A stretch of 54,935 nucleotides of DNA from an uncultured Victivallis sp. (GTDB taxonomy: Bacteria; Verrucomicrobiota; Lentisphaeria; Victivallales; Victivallaceae): NCBI GenBank assembly GCA_944389815.1, contig CALXNS010000066.1, positions 1-54,935 on the forward strand, written 5' to 3'. Positions 1 through 8,713 of this stretch are shown piece by piece. The notes beneath the pieces are model-generated. The model was not told the DNA's origin. It ran no database searches and saw only the letters and a list, made by a program, of their open reading frames with translations. Both the position numbers and the translations under genes were made by a program. Position 1 is the first letter of the stretch, and each line of letters begins with the position of its first letter.

Positions 1-2106
1 CGTCTGCATGATTTTTCCGAGCAGATTCTGGGTCGCCTGTGACAATTCCTGCGAAGTTTGATCGCCGGTCGCCTGGAATGCGAACGATACTCCGCCCGTG
101 GCTCCGAGTCCCGGAATTGCCGGAGGCACGAAGACCGTCACCTGCGCGTCAGGCAATGCCCTGCTGCGTTCGGTGATTGATTCCTGAATCGCCTTGATCT
201 GAAGTTCCGGCGTCTTGCGCTGACTCCAGTCATTCAGCGTCACGATTACCATACCGACATTCTCTCCCTGACCGGAAGTCATGCTGCGGCCGGGAACGGA
301 GAGCACGTGTTCGACACCGGGCGTCTCCCGGGCGATCTCGGTCACTTCCGCCAACGCCTCCTGAGTCCGCGGCAGCGCCGCGCCCGAGGGAAGGATCACT
401 TCGCAGAAAAGTGCGCCCTTGTCCTCTTCCGGCAGGAATGCGCCGGGCAGCCGATTGTAGACAAAGTAATTGCACGACAGAATCAAACCGAAAATGATCA
501 CCGTCAGAAGGCCCCGGCGAACCAGCAGTTTGGCAAAGGCAAGATAACCATTCCGGGTCCAGTTCAGTCCGATGTTGAACCAGTGGTACAATCCGCGCGG
601 TTCACTCTGCGGCCGCAGCACGATTGCGCAGAGCGCCGGCGACAACGTCAACGCATTGACGGTCGAAAGAATCAACGCGATACACATCGTAACCGCGAAT
701 TGAAGATAGATTTTTCCGACCATTCCGCCGTAGAAGGCGATCGGCGCATAAACCGCAACCACCACCAGCGTGGTGGCAATCAACGCTCCGGTGAGCTGTT
801 CCATCGACTTCATCGCCGCATCGAACGGAGAAAGATGTTCTTCCTGAATGATACGCACACAGCTTTCGGTTACGCAGATGGCGTCGTCCACCACCGAACC
901 GATTACGAGGATCAGTGCGAACATCGACAACGTATTGATACTGATTCCGAATGCATAAAGGAAGATGAACGTTCCGATCAATGAAACCGGAATCGTCACC
1001 GCCGGCACGATCGTCGCGCGCCAGTCCTGCAAAAAGAGCCAGGTGATCGCCACCACCAGAATGAAGGTGAGAAGCAGTGTCATGACGATTTCGTGCATCG
1101 TCACGCGGACGAAGTTGGTCGAATCGTATCCGAGAGTCCACTCCATGCCCTCGGGGAAATTCTTTTCCAACTCATGCAGCGTGTTTTTTACCTGCGCAAG
1201 CACTTCAAGCGCGTTGGCGTCGCTGAGTTTGAAGATCGCCAGCGGCACGGTGGGGCGGCCGTCGAAATAGGCGGTTCCGGTGTAATTTTCGGAACCAAGT
1301 TCCACCCGGGCGACATCGCGCAACCGGACGAGACGACCGTCTTCGCCGCTCTTGATGATGATGTTTTCAAACTCCTCCGGTTCCTGAAGCCGCCCCTTGG
1401 TATCGACTTTGAACTGCATGAAGTTGCTGGCCGATTCGGTGCCGACCGAACCGGTGGCGGCCTGCACGTTCTGGCTGGAAACCGCACTGGAGATATCGTC
1501 CGTCGTGATGCCGAGCGCACGCATCCGGTTTGGATTAAGCCAGATTCGCATGCTGTAGGTCATGTCGGTAAAGACGAGCGCCTGACCGACGCCGCTGATG
1601 CGCGAAATGGCGTCGCGCATGTGGATGCTCGCGTAGTTGCTGATGAAAAGCGGCGTGTGTTCAGGATTGGTGCTGGTGATCGCGATCATCCCGAGAATGT
1701 CGCTGGAGCGCTTGTATGCGGTCACGCCGTTGCTCACCACTTCGGTGGGAAGCGAGTGTTCTGCGCGTTTGACGGCGTTGTTGACGTTGACGTACGCCAT
1801 GTCGTCATCGGCGTCGGACTCGAAGGTCAGCGTAAGCGTATAGTTTCCGGAGTTGTCCGACGTCGAGGAGTAATAAACCATATCCTCGATGCCGTTGACC
1901 TCGGATTCCAGCGGCGCGGCGACGGTGTCGGCGATCACCTGGGCGCTGGCGCCGGGGTAGGAGGCGATAACCACGATTGTCGGCGGAGAAATCTCCGGGT
2001 ATTCCGCGATCGGAAGTTTGAACATGCAGACCAGACCGGCAATGATGAAGAACAGCGATATGACGATCGCGAACTTCGGCCGGCGGATGAAAAATGCTGA
2101 AAACAT
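1..2106 (-). CDS. RND efflux transporter, AcrB/HAE1 type (C-terminus cut by window edge)
   Basis: Inner-membrane proton-driven pump subunit that would export hydrophobic compounds with the adaptor encoded just upstream. The 702 codons present cover about two thirds of a normal ~1,040-residue AcrB. The N-terminus MFSAFFIRRPKFAIVISLFF is a typical first membrane helix, followed by the family-typical stretch KLPIAEYPEISPPTI and a YPGAS segment of the pore domain. The frame stays open to base 1, so the C-terminal third lies outside the window. The start at 2106 is preceded by GGGAGGG, and the gene begins 16 nt after the adaptor stop, so the two are co-transcribed. Substrates cannot be read from sequence. 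Family assignment is secure. Confidence 0.93.
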   Translation of the reverse strand, partial: MFSAFFIRRPKFAIVISLFFIIAGLVCMFKLPIAEYPEISPPTIVVIASYPGASAQVIADTVAAPLESEVNGIEDMVYYSSTSDNSGNYTLTLTFESDADDDMAYVNVNNAVKRAEHSLPTEVVSNGVTAYKRSSDILGMIAITSTNPEHTPLFISNYASIHMRDAISRISGVGQALVFTDMTYSMRIWLNPNRMRALGITTDDISSAVSSQNVQAATGSVGTESASNFMQFKVDTKGRLQEPEEFENIIIKSGEDGRLVRLRDVARVELGSENYTGTAYFDGRPTVPLAIFKLSDANALEVLAQVKNTLHELEKNFPEGMEWTLGYDSTNFVRVTMHEIVMTLLLTFILVVAITWLFLQDWRATIVPAVTIPVSLIGTFIFLYAFGISINTLSMFALILVIGSVVDDAICVTESCVRIIQEEHLSPFDAAMKSMEQLTGALIATTLVVVAVYAPIAFYGGMVGKIYLQFAVTMCIALILSTVNALTLSPALCAIVLRPQSEPRGLYHWFNIGLNWTRNGYLAFAKLLVRRGLLTVIIFGLILSCNYFVYNRLPGAFLPEEDKGALFCEVILPSGAALPRTQEALAEVTEIARETPGVEHVLSVPGRSMTSGQGENVGMVIVTLNDWSQRKTPELQIKAIQESITERSRALPDAQVTVFVPPAIPGLGATGGVSFAFQATGDQTSQELSQATQNLLGKIMQT

Positions 2107-2122
2107 GGAGTCTGCCCTCCCG

Positions 2123-3247
2123 TTATTTGTCCGCTTCGGCCATACCGACCGGATTGACCGTGCCGCCCGGAGTTACTTTGTGGAGACCGCCGACGACAAC
2201 CCGCTCGCCCGGGGTCAGGCCGGAAAGGATGAGTTGCTGATCATAGATCTGATTGCCGACGACGACTTTGCGTTTTTCAATCTTGTTGTCGTTGTCCACG
2301 ACGTAGACGAAATGGTCCTTGCCGTCGGTCATCAATGCGGAGACGTTGACGGCCGGATACGGTTTCTCGAATTTTTCGGTGAATTTCACGGTGACGTAGC
2401 CGCCGGGGATCAACTCCATTTCCGGATTGTCGGCCTTGAACCGGAGCATCATCGTGCCGGTTTCCGCCTCGACCTGATTGTCGATGAAGTCAAGCTGAGG
2501 CGTCTGGCTGAATTTCCGCCCGTCGGCACGAACGATTTCCAGTTCGGACTGACCCTGCTTGTCGCTGCCGAAGCCGAAGTGGCGGAAAAAGTCCGCCTCG
2601 CTCATCGAGAATTGAATCTTGATCGGATTGTAACGCACGATCGTTGCGAGCGTGCCTTTTTCCGGTGTGATGTAATTGCCTTCGCTGAAGACGCGCAAAC
2701 CGATTCTGCCGTCGATCGGCGAACTGATCTTTGTATAGGAGAGATCGTTTTCCGCCAGCGTCAGGGCCGCCTTGGCCTCTTCGATTTTCGCTTCATAGGT
2801 CTTCAACGTCCGCAGCGAGCTGTCGTAAGTGGTCTGGGCGGTCGCCTGGGTTTCGATCAATTTCAGATAGCGGTCATACTCTTTCTGGGCGTAGGCGTAT
2901 TCGGCTTCCATCTGAGCGAGCACCGACTTTGCGGAACGGACATTCGCTTCGTAGACGGTGTCCTCGATTTCGAAGAGCGGCTCGCCGGCTTTGACCATGC
3001 TGCCTTCTTTGAAGTCAGCCTTTTCCAGTGTGCCGGAAACCCGCGCGACGATATCGACCGTTTCGTCCGCGACGATGGTTCCGACGTAGGATTTGGGTTC
3101 ACTGCGTTCGACGGTTGTCACTTCTGCAACTCGAACCGATGGCGCCTGACCCGGCTCCGGTCCGGCCGCGGTTGCCTCCGCGGCGCAGAAGAGCGCCGCA
3201 ATGCCCGCCAGAAAAAGCGGATAAGATTTTCTGACATGAAAATTCAT
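2123..3247 (-). CDS. RND periplasmic adaptor (membrane fusion protein)
   Basis: 374-residue adaptor that links the RND pump to an outer-membrane channel in the periplasm. An N-terminal signal peptide (about residues 1-27, with a hydrophobic run and AAEATAA) is followed by a lipoyl-like half motif (ARVSGTLEKADFKEGSMVK), an alpha-helical hairpin rich in Ala and Glu, the second lipoyl half (ISSPIDGRIGLRVFSEGNYI) and the beta-barrel and membrane-proximal domains. No convincing lipobox is seen, so it may stay anchored by an uncleaved signal. GGAGGAA sits 8 nt before the ATG. It is the first gene of the pump pair; no TolC-type gene is in the window. Confidence 0.93.
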   Translation of the reverse strand: MNFHVRKSYPLFLAGIAALFCAAEATAAGPEPGQAPSVRVAEVTTVERSEPKSYVGTIVADETVDIVARVSGTLEKADFKEGSMVKAGEPLFEIEDTVYEANVRSAKSVLAQMEAEYAYAQKEYDRYLKLIETQATAQTTYDSSLRTLKTYEAKIEEAKAALTLAENDLSYTKISSPIDGRIGLRVFSEGNYITPEKGTLATIVRYNPIKIQFSMSEADFFRHFGFGSDKQGQSELEIVRADGRKFSQTPQLDFIDNQVEAETGTMMLRFKADNPEMELIPGGYVTVKFTEKFEKPYPAVNVSALMTDGKDHFVYVVDNDNKIEKRKVVVGNQIYDQQLILSGLTPGERVVVGGLHKVTPGGTVNPVGMAEADK

Positions 3248-3789
3248 TTGGATATTCCTCCAGGGTTATCATTCATATTTCAGAACGTTTCAGTATGCAA
3301 AGAGATGATTTTATCCATATGTGGAATTGCGTTTCCATCATATTTTTCCTGTTTGGGATATGCTTTCCCGGGGGATGCCGCCGGTTTTTTCTGAACCTCC
3401 TTTTTAAGAACATGTTTATAATATGGAAACCCGAATAATTAACTATGAATAAATAAAATATCATAAAAACTCTTTTTTTCAATTGAAAAAATCGCGGAAA
3501 ATCCGTTTTTTTTCATGAAAAACCGGAAAATTTTTTTCATCGCAATTGCCGGCTTCATTCTCCGGAGCGTGTTGGAGTCAGGGGTAACGGAGCGAATGTG
3601 TGCTGGGTGAGAAAATGCTGATTTTAAATGGTCGATGAAAACATTTACCGGATTGACGGTTTTGTCGTGAGGAATGGGAAGCGGGCGTGCAGGGGATCAA
3701 TTATGGAGAAGGAAGACAGGAAAAGCATGAGTTGCGCTCGGGAGAAGCGTTTTTCAGAAGAGTGTTATGTTGAAATGATTGTCGTCGCT
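3248..3789. other. AT-rich non-coding region with two perfect palindromes
   Basis: About 540 nt with no supportable gene. A short plus-strand reading frame beginning near 3628 has no convincing ribosome site and runs into the opposite gene, so it is not called. Two A/T-flanked perfect palindromes stand out: TTTTTTCAATTGAAAAAA at 3474-3491 and TTTTTCATGAAAAA at 3509-3522. They lie upstream of the efflux operon and could be operators or leftover terminators. No clear -35/-10 pair for the efflux operon was found. Confidence 0.4.
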
Positions 3790-3826
3790 CTCCGGCGGGA
3801 GAAACAACCGGTTCTGCCCGCCGGAG
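3790..3826 (-). terminator. Hairpin after the small secreted-protein gene
   Basis: A perfect 10-bp stem, CTCCGGCGGG at 3790-3799 with CCCGCCGGAG at 3817-3826, surrounds a 17-nt loop. It begins 25 nt beyond the stop of the minus-strand gene ending at 3852. There is no U-run after the stem on that strand, so intrinsic termination would be weak; an mRNA-stabilising role is equally possible. Confidence 0.4.
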
Positions 3827-3851
3827 ACTATTTGCGCAGAATACCGGAGGA

Positions 3852-4295
3852 TTATTCTTCCGGCAGTTTTATGTCGGAACAGAAAAGGATTGCACTCCAG
3901 AGTTCCTTCCACGAAGCATTGGCGGGAAGGCGCACTGTGTAGATGGCATACACTTTGTCGTCGTACGAGGCCAGCGAATAAGCGCCGATCTTCATTTTAT
4001 AATTGGCAGTAAGCATTCTGTACATGAGGTCATTGCCTTGTTTTCCAACGTCACCGAACACGACCCAGATTTCCCGGACGGTGAGATCCTTATAGTTACT
4101 GAGGTTGGAATTTACGATGACATTATTTCCATCGGTGAAGGGCAAATTGAAGTCACAGCCGGAAGTGATGGAATATTTGACATCATTCTGGTCAAACAAC
4201 TTCTTGATGTTGTAATCAATCTTCGGTTCTTCGGCGAAAAGGGTTGAGACGATGCCCGACAGAAAGACAAAAAATAAAACGGCAAACTTTTTCAT
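3852..4295 (-). CDS. Small secreted protein, possibly YbjN-like
   Basis: 147 residues. An N-terminal signal peptide (MKKFAVLFFVFLSGIVSTLFA) predicts export, giving a mature protein of about 126 residues. The mature part alternates short helices and strands. A central stretch (DLMYRMLTANYKMKIGAYSL) followed by a hydrophobic strand and a helix ending in an acidic tail resembles the layout of YbjN/type III chaperone-like domains; this is a fold-level impression only. Its start has AAAGGAAA about 6 nt upstream. It stands alone between hairpins and a gene-poor stretch. Function unknown. Confidence 0.7.
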   Translation of the reverse strand: MKKFAVLFFVFLSGIVSTLFAEEPKIDYNIKKLFDQNDVKYSITSGCDFNLPFTDGNNVIVNSNLSNYKDLTVREIWVVFGDVGKQGNDLMYRMLTANYKMKIGAYSLASYDDKVYAIYTVRLPANASWKELWSAILFCSDIKLPEE

Positions 4296-4769
4296 GTCGA
4301 CTTTCCTTTTTTATGGAGTAAGTGTAAATTTGTTGGAGCAAAGGCGCTTTGCAGCGGCTTTCCCGTCCGGGAAACTCTGGTGGCGGATGTTATGCGATCT
4401 CTCTCCTTTCTTCGAATTATTCTGAAACGATGAAAAATTAATTCAGGGGTGTAAACAAGACGCCCGTTGCCGATCGATTGAAATTTTAGTTAGCGTAATA
4501 AAATAGTGCATAAAACTGCTGAATTCAAACTTTAATACATTATTATTTACCTGTTTTCCATCTTTTTGCCAGGAAAGTATATAAAAATATGCTGTCTTTC
4601 TGCCGCCGACGACATCTGCTGTCTTTATGAAAAATACATACTCCCGGTGCAAAATATTGCAGCAATTCAGTAGAAATCGTCTTCAAATTCCTCCGGACTG
4701 ATCCGATGAACAATCATAAATAAGCCGTCGGAACCTTCCATTCTGTTTTTCCTCGAACGGAAATGTTTC
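4296..4769. other. Non-coding region with a 16-bp palindrome
   Basis: About 470 nt, AT-rich from 4430 to 4680. No supported gene is seen. A perfect inverted repeat, TTTCCCG-TC-CGGGAAA, lies at 4359-4374, about 65 nt upstream of the minus-strand secreted-protein gene, where an operator could sit. The part next to 4770 should have held the missing 5' half of the glycosidase remnant but shows no open frame matching it. Confidence 0.4.
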
Positions 4770-5636
4770 ATGCAAAGAATATGTTTTTGTGAAAATAAAT
4801 CCATACTCCCTGATAATCGGACTGAGGCATTGCGGAGGATTGCGACCGGTTATTTCCGGGAGTGTCTGGAGGCGGGATTGCTCGAGTGCAGCGACGCCGT
4901 AAGTTTTCACCCGTACAATGAAACCTCGGAAGGGGCGGGAAGTTACTGGATGTCTGCAACGGATCCGGACGGTTTCGAGAAGGAGCTGCAGGATCTGGCG
5001 GCACTGGTGAAATCCTATAATAAAGACAATAAGGAGATCAAATTTTATTTTACCGAACTGGGGCGGTCGGTTTCGAAGATACATTGTCCGGACGAGGCGG
5101 CGCAGGCGGATTATCTCAGCCGGGTGATGCTGGTGTATTTCGGCGCGCGCATCAACGGGTTTCCGCTGGAGGCGGTCTGCTGGTACGATCTGAAGTGCGA
5201 CGACTTCAAGCAGAATGTTCCGCCGCACGAATCGAGTTTCGGTTTGATCAGCAACGATGGTGCCCGGGGGCGTCCGGCCTATTGGTATTATGCGGCGTTG
5301 ATCGATTATTTCGGAGATCCGCGGGAATATTCCCCGGCGGCGGATATTGTGGTGAATTTTTCCGACAACGCGGCTGCGGCGAAACATTTCGCCTGGAAAC
5401 AGCGCAATGGAACGCTGGTCGTTCCGTATTGGCGGATGATTCAAATCGACGCGGTCAAAGAGGATTTCCCGACGTTGCTGACTGTGGAAGGGATCAAACG
5501 GCCGGTTCGGGAGGTGCGGCTGTTCGATCCGGCCGCACGGGAACCGCGTTCGATCGGTTTCCGTCAGGAGGGAACACGCCTGAAGATTCCGGTGTGGGTT
5601 TACAGCCGGGCGAACTGGCTGGAAATCGCATTCTGA
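4770..5636 (+). pseudogene. 5'-truncated glycoside hydrolase remnant
   Basis: 288 codons resembling the second half of a TIM-barrel glycosidase of the GH39/GH5-like type. SDAVSFHPYN matches the late barrel strand seen in such enzymes, and KFYFTELG carries the expected nucleophile glutamate. A beta-sandwich-like tail follows. The first half of the barrel, with the acid/base Asn-Glu pair, and any signal peptide are missing. The first ~20 residues do not look like part of the fold and no good ribosome site precedes the ATG. Upstream DNA is non-coding on both strands. I infer a decayed gene, although expression of a fragment cannot be excluded. Confidence 0.6.
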
Positions 5637-5654
5637 ACCGCCGCGGGCGGACGC

Positions 5655-5695
5655 CGTCATCCGGTGCAATTTTGAAGGTTCCGCACCGGATGACG
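5655..5695. terminator. Bidirectional hairpin between convergent genes
   Basis: A perfect 13-bp stem (CGTCATCCGGTGC at 5655-5667 with GCACCGGATGACG at 5683-5695) with a 15-nt loop sits between the plus-strand glycosidase remnant and the minus-strand PMP3-like gene. Position and symmetry suggest it ends transcription from both sides, though neither side has a long U-run. Confidence 0.6.
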
Positions 5696-5710
5696 GGGGA
5701 GGGGGGAGCG

Positions 5711-6235
5711 TTATTTGTTCCGGGTGTAATAATCATTGCTCTGCAACGTGAGCAGCAGCGCGAGGAGCGTGCCGGGCAGCCAGCCGGCGAGTGTGAAGAC
5801 GAAGACATAGACGATCGCCCCGCACCCTTTGTCGATCACCGCCAGCGGCGGAAATACGACGCAGAGGATGAGCCGCACTGCGAGCAGCACGATATCCCGA
5901 CATGTGAGCTGCATGGGGACCGCCCGGATGACGGGCGTGTTTGCCGTGGTGGAGAATGCGCCGTTATCGAGAGCGGACGACTCGCTTTTATCCGTTGCCA
6001 GGCAGATCAGCATGGCAACGAGCATGGCGGGAATCCAGCCGGTCAGAATGGAGAGGAAGAACAGCCCGAAGAGCAGTCCCACGCCGCAGCCGAATATGGT
6101 CAGCAAATAGACCACGCCTACGGAGAAACATCCTTTGTCGAAAACCGCAAGCGGCGGAAATACAATGCAGAGGATGAGTCGCCACAGCAGACTGATTTTA
6201 CCGGCCTTGACCATGCAGGAATCATAAACATTCAT
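5711..6235 (-). CDS. Tandem PMP3/UPF0057 (YqaE) membrane protein
   Basis: 174 residues holding two copies of the short PMP3 domain, which is normally a stand-alone ~50-residue membrane proteolipid. Copy 1 contains LILCIVFPPLAVFDKG and ends ILTGWIPAMLVAML; copy 2 contains LILCVVFPPLAVIDKG and ends TLAGWLPGTLLALLL. Both keep the FPPLAV-x-DKGC core and the GW-x-P turn. A polar linker of about 35 residues separates them. Four membrane helices are expected. PMP3 proteins are linked to membrane potential and salt or cold stress in yeast and plants; the role here is inferred. The gene lies 21 nt downstream of the EI24-like gene and probably shares its transcript. Confidence 0.85.
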   Translation of the reverse strand: MNVYDSCMVKAGKISLLWRLILCIVFPPLAVFDKGCFSVGVVYLLTIFGCGVGLLFGLFFLSILTGWIPAMLVAMLICLATDKSESSALDNGAFSTTANTPVIRAVPMQLTCRDIVLLAVRLILCVVFPPLAVIDKGCGAIVYVFVFTLAGWLPGTLLALLLTLQSNDYYTRNK

Positions 6236-6256
6236 TTTTGAATACTCCTTATGATT

Positions 6257-6991
6257 TTATTCTGTTGAAAACTTTTCATTATAAATCAGGCAGCCGGAAA
6301 GCACGAAACCCGGCGAGAGGAGAAAGGTTGCGAACGGCAGCAGCAATAACAGGGATGCCGTGCATCCGAATGCGGTTATCAGGAAGAAATTTTGAGCCGC
6401 CTCCTTCAGAAACTCCCCGCTTTGAATCCCGTGGTTCGCCGCGCAGCCCTGTATGCCGGAAATTCCGAATAAATATCCCAGCATCAGAAATCCGATGATC
6501 GGACCGACGATTGGAACCAGCGGCTGAATCACGAGAAACAGGATGCTCAGAAGTGCATTTCGCGTCGACAACCGCAAGCCGTCCCGGAAAAGTTCCAGCT
6601 GCTTCTTTCTGTCAAAATTGCTTGAAAAATGGAACCACCTCGCTTCGAAACATTCGATCATGGAATCGAAAATGAATGCGGAAAAACATTGATATAAGAT
6701 TTCGATGGTGAAAAAGATGACAATGCAGAACAGTATTGTCAGGAAAAGCCCGCAGAACCAGGGCGGGAAATATCTCGCAAAATCGAATCGTTCGCCGAGC
6801 GCGGAAAATAAGTTCAGGAATTCCGGATAAATCAGGAAATACGCCGCCAGAATCAACCCGGCGTAGACCATTGCGATCATCAGGAGCGGCAGCAGAGCGA
6901 ATTTCCACAGCCATTTCTCCCTGAAGAACAGTTTCTGACCGGCGTACAGATAATAAATCCCCTCTTTCAAATCATGCAGGATTTGATTCAT
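6257..6991 (-). CDS. EI24-domain (CysZ-like) integral membrane protein
   Basis: 244 residues with about six hydrophobic segments. The start, an amphipathic run ending in EKWLWKFALLPLLMI, is typical of EI24/CysZ proteins, where a membrane-buried N-terminal helix precedes the first transmembrane pair. A long central amphipathic region (residues ~95-145) is followed by a hydrophobic hairpin containing PLVPIVGPIIGFLM. CysZ moves sulfate, but many EI24 homologues have no known substrate and no sulfur-assimilation genes are nearby. It lies downstream of the repeat-rich secreted protein and upstream of the PMP3-like gene on the same strand. Confidence 0.82.
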   Translation of the reverse strand: MNQILHDLKEGIYYLYAGQKLFFREKWLWKFALLPLLMIAMVYAGLILAAYFLIYPEFLNLFSALGERFDFARYFPPWFCGLFLTILFCIVIFFTIEILYQCFSAFIFDSMIECFEARWFHFSSNFDRKKQLELFRDGLRLSTRNALLSILFLVIQPLVPIVGPIIGFLMLGYLFGISGIQGCAANHGIQSGEFLKEAAQNFFLITAFGCTASLLLLLPFATFLLSPGFVLSGCLIYNEKFSTE

Positions 6992-7046
6992 CAGTTGACT
7001 GTTCCAGTGATTTTTCCAATCGTTTCAGAGGACATTCCGCTTTCGA

Positions 7047-7101
7047 GAAGAACCCGTTTCCTGTACGGCATTTGAGCCGGGGAGCGGGGCGCGGGTTCTT
7101 C
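7047..7101 (-). terminator. Hairpin between repeat protein and EI24 genes
   Basis: GAAGAACCCG at 7047-7056 pairs perfectly with CGGGTTCTTC at 7092-7101, with smaller inner pairings in the loop. It starts about 20 nt past the stop of the gene ending at 7122. No U-run follows, so this is a candidate transcript boundary only. Confidence 0.4.
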
Positions 7102-7121
7102 ACCGAACTCCACACTCCGGA

Positions 7122-7616
7122 TTATCGCCGCGGCGGTCGCGGTGCGGGACGCGGCGCGGGACGCGGCGCCGGAGGCGGGCGCCGTTCAATCCGTCGCGGA
7201 GGATTATAATAGCGCGGCGGCGGTGGCGGCGTGACGATGACCGACGGCGTGACTGGCGCCGTGACGATGACCGACGGCGTGGTGACGGTCGGAGTGACGA
7301 CCACCGGAGTCGGCGTGGTGACGGTTGGAGTGACGACCACCGGAGTCGGCGTGGTGACGGTCGGAGTGACGACCACCGGGGTAGTTGTCACAGTTGGAGT
7401 GACGACTACCGGGGGCGGCGGATAGAGCGTCCGCTGTATCACGCCAAGTCCGGCGCCGACCAGATTGACGATATCCGCTGCGAGGCGGACGCCGCTGCCG
7501 CCGCCGCGGTGACCGCCGCGATGCGGCGGTGGCGGTCCCGGCGGGCCGGCAATGGCGCTGGCGGCGGTGACGACTGTGATCAGCAGGAAAACGGCGATTT
7601 TATGAATGTTTTTCAT
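7122..7616 (-). CDS. Secreted Pro/Thr/Val-repeat protein
   Basis: 164 residues. A signal peptide (about 1-23) leads into a Gly/His/Pro-rich stretch, a short helix (VRLAADIVNLVGAGLGVIQ), then near-perfect repeats of VVVTPTVTTPTP and a Pro/Arg-rich basic tail built from APRPAPRP. Such composition suggests an extended, cell-wall- or polymer-facing protein rather than an enzyme. The start has a strong AGGAGG site 8 nt upstream. The VTPTVTT motif recurs once in the large membrane protein ending at 9609, a possible though weak link. No function can be assigned. Confidence 0.7.
   Translation of the reverse strand: MKNIHKIAVFLLITVVTAASAIAGPPGPPPPHRGGHRGGGSGVRLAADIVNLVGAGLGVIQRTLYPPPPVVVTPTVTTTPVVVTPTVTTPTPVVVTPTVTTPTPVVVTPTVTTPSVIVTAPVTPSVIVTPPPPPRYYNPPRRIERRPPPAPRPAPRPAPRPPRR
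7279..7416. repeat. 36-bp tandem repeat inside the Pro/Thr/Val gene
   Basis: Copies at 7279-7314 and 7315-7350 differ by one base; a 33-bp third copy (7351-7383) and a diverged fourth (7384-7416) follow. Each encodes VVVTPTVTT plus a short linker on the minus strand. Copy number is likely to vary between strains through slippage. Confidence 0.9.
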
Positions 7617-7827
7617 ATTGGACCTCCTGTCGGGTTAAAGTTTCAACTTTTCCGGAGTTTTGCTCCTTTCTATTATGGTAGGGGAAAAGCAGGAGATGAA
7701 ACTGACACATTCGTAAAAAATTTTTTGTTAAAAACCAATGATTTGTTTTCCTGCAGAAATTCGATTCCGGGCGGAACATCGTGCGACGGTCGCCGGAACA
7801 GAAGGAATTCAACAGGAGATTCTTTTA

Positions 7828-8694
7828 TTATTTGCTCTGGGAAACGGCGAAGAGATGTTCCAGCAGCGCCTTGTTTTCCGCGACAAGCTGCGGATGATAG
7901 AAACTTGCCACGTCAGGATCATCGTCGTTCCAGGAAAGAATTTCCAACCGGCTGCCGTATCTGGCGGGAACTGCGCGCGCTCTGGCGACGAAGATCTCAT
8001 TCTGATCCTGATCGACTGCCACGACGATGAAATTCTCATCCGGGAGGATGCCGTGTTCACTGCCGCGGTCGATCTGCATGAAGACGCTGTCGCCGCGGCT
8101 GCGCAGCGAAGTGACGTTGCCGGTGACCGGGTAACGCCGGCACAGCTCCGGATACAACTGATTGAAACATTTGTCGATCGCCCGGGTGAGCAGCACGTCA
8201 TTCGTGTCACCGCCCGAGTTGTAACCGGTGAAGGATTTGGTGAACTTATCCGCTGCGCCGCCTCTGGTGTTGAGAGAGAATTCCGTAATTCCGTCGCGGT
8301 TCACGCCGTTGAACGCCATGTCGACTTCGTATCCGATGGCGAAGGCGGACGACGTGTCCCGATAGGCGAATTTCACGATCGGATAAACGTCAAGAATGAA
8401 GATGGCGTCCTTGTATTTATCCTGCCGGTCAGCGGAGATCACGGAGAAGCGTTTGCTCTCGTTGAATTTGTTTTCCAGCGTTTTCTGGAAGAATGCGTCG
8501 TTGATGTTGGCCGGAAGCGCCACCTTGTCCGGGCTGAGCGCCTTGATCGGGTGCAGCCGCAGAACAATCTCATTGTTCCGGTTGTTGGTGAAGAGATCAT
8601 AGCGCCCCTGCGGGGTGTAATCGATGCTGCTGCATCCTGCCAGCAGCATCGCGGCAGCTCCGCCCAGAATCGAGAGAAAGGCAAAATGTTTCAT
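7828..8694 (-). CDS. Lipoprotein of unknown function
   Basis: 288 residues. The signal peptide ends in the lipobox LLAGC with Cys21 as the lipidation site. The mature part starts with a polar stretch, then a mixed alpha/beta region (roughly 40-180) that alternates strands such as EIVLRLHPI and AIFILDVYPIVKFAY with helices, resembling the curli/CsgG-like class of outer-membrane lipoproteins in outline only. The C-terminal third, with FMQIDRGSEHGILPDENFIV, reads like a small beta-barrel domain. It follows the next lipoprotein gene by 19 nt on the same strand, so the two are co-transcribed. Function unknown. Confidence 0.75.
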   Translation of the reverse strand: MKHFAFLSILGGAAAMLLAGCSSIDYTPQGRYDLFTNNRNNEIVLRLHPIKALSPDKVALPANINDAFFQKTLENKFNESKRFSVISADRQDKYKDAIFILDVYPIVKFAYRDTSSAFAIGYEVDMAFNGVNRDGITEFSLNTRGGAADKFTKSFTGYNSGGDTNDVLLTRAIDKCFNQLYPELCRRYPVTGNVTSLRSRGDSVFMQIDRGSEHGILPDENFIVVAVDQDQNEIFVARARAVPARYGSRLEILSWNDDDPDVASFYHPQLVAENKALLEHLFAVSQSK

Positions 8695-8713
8695 AAATAT
8701 CTTTTCCTTGATT

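Noticed and set aside
3628..3942. Small plus-strand frame of about 104 codons
   Set aside because: No ribosome site, overlaps the 3' end of the signal-peptide-bearing minus-strand gene, and crosses a perfect hairpin.
4443..4652. Small minus-strand frame in the AT-rich gap
   Set aside because: No ribosome site, no recognisable feature, low-complexity composition.
4683..5669. Minus-strand frame of about 330 codons over the glycosidase remnant
   Set aside because: Pro/Arg/Ile-rich shadow without motifs; the plus-strand frame shows glycosidase features.
7279..7416. CRISPR-like repeat array
   Set aside because: Repeats are directly adjacent with no spacers, in frame, and encode a Thr/Val/Pro repeat in a secreted protein.
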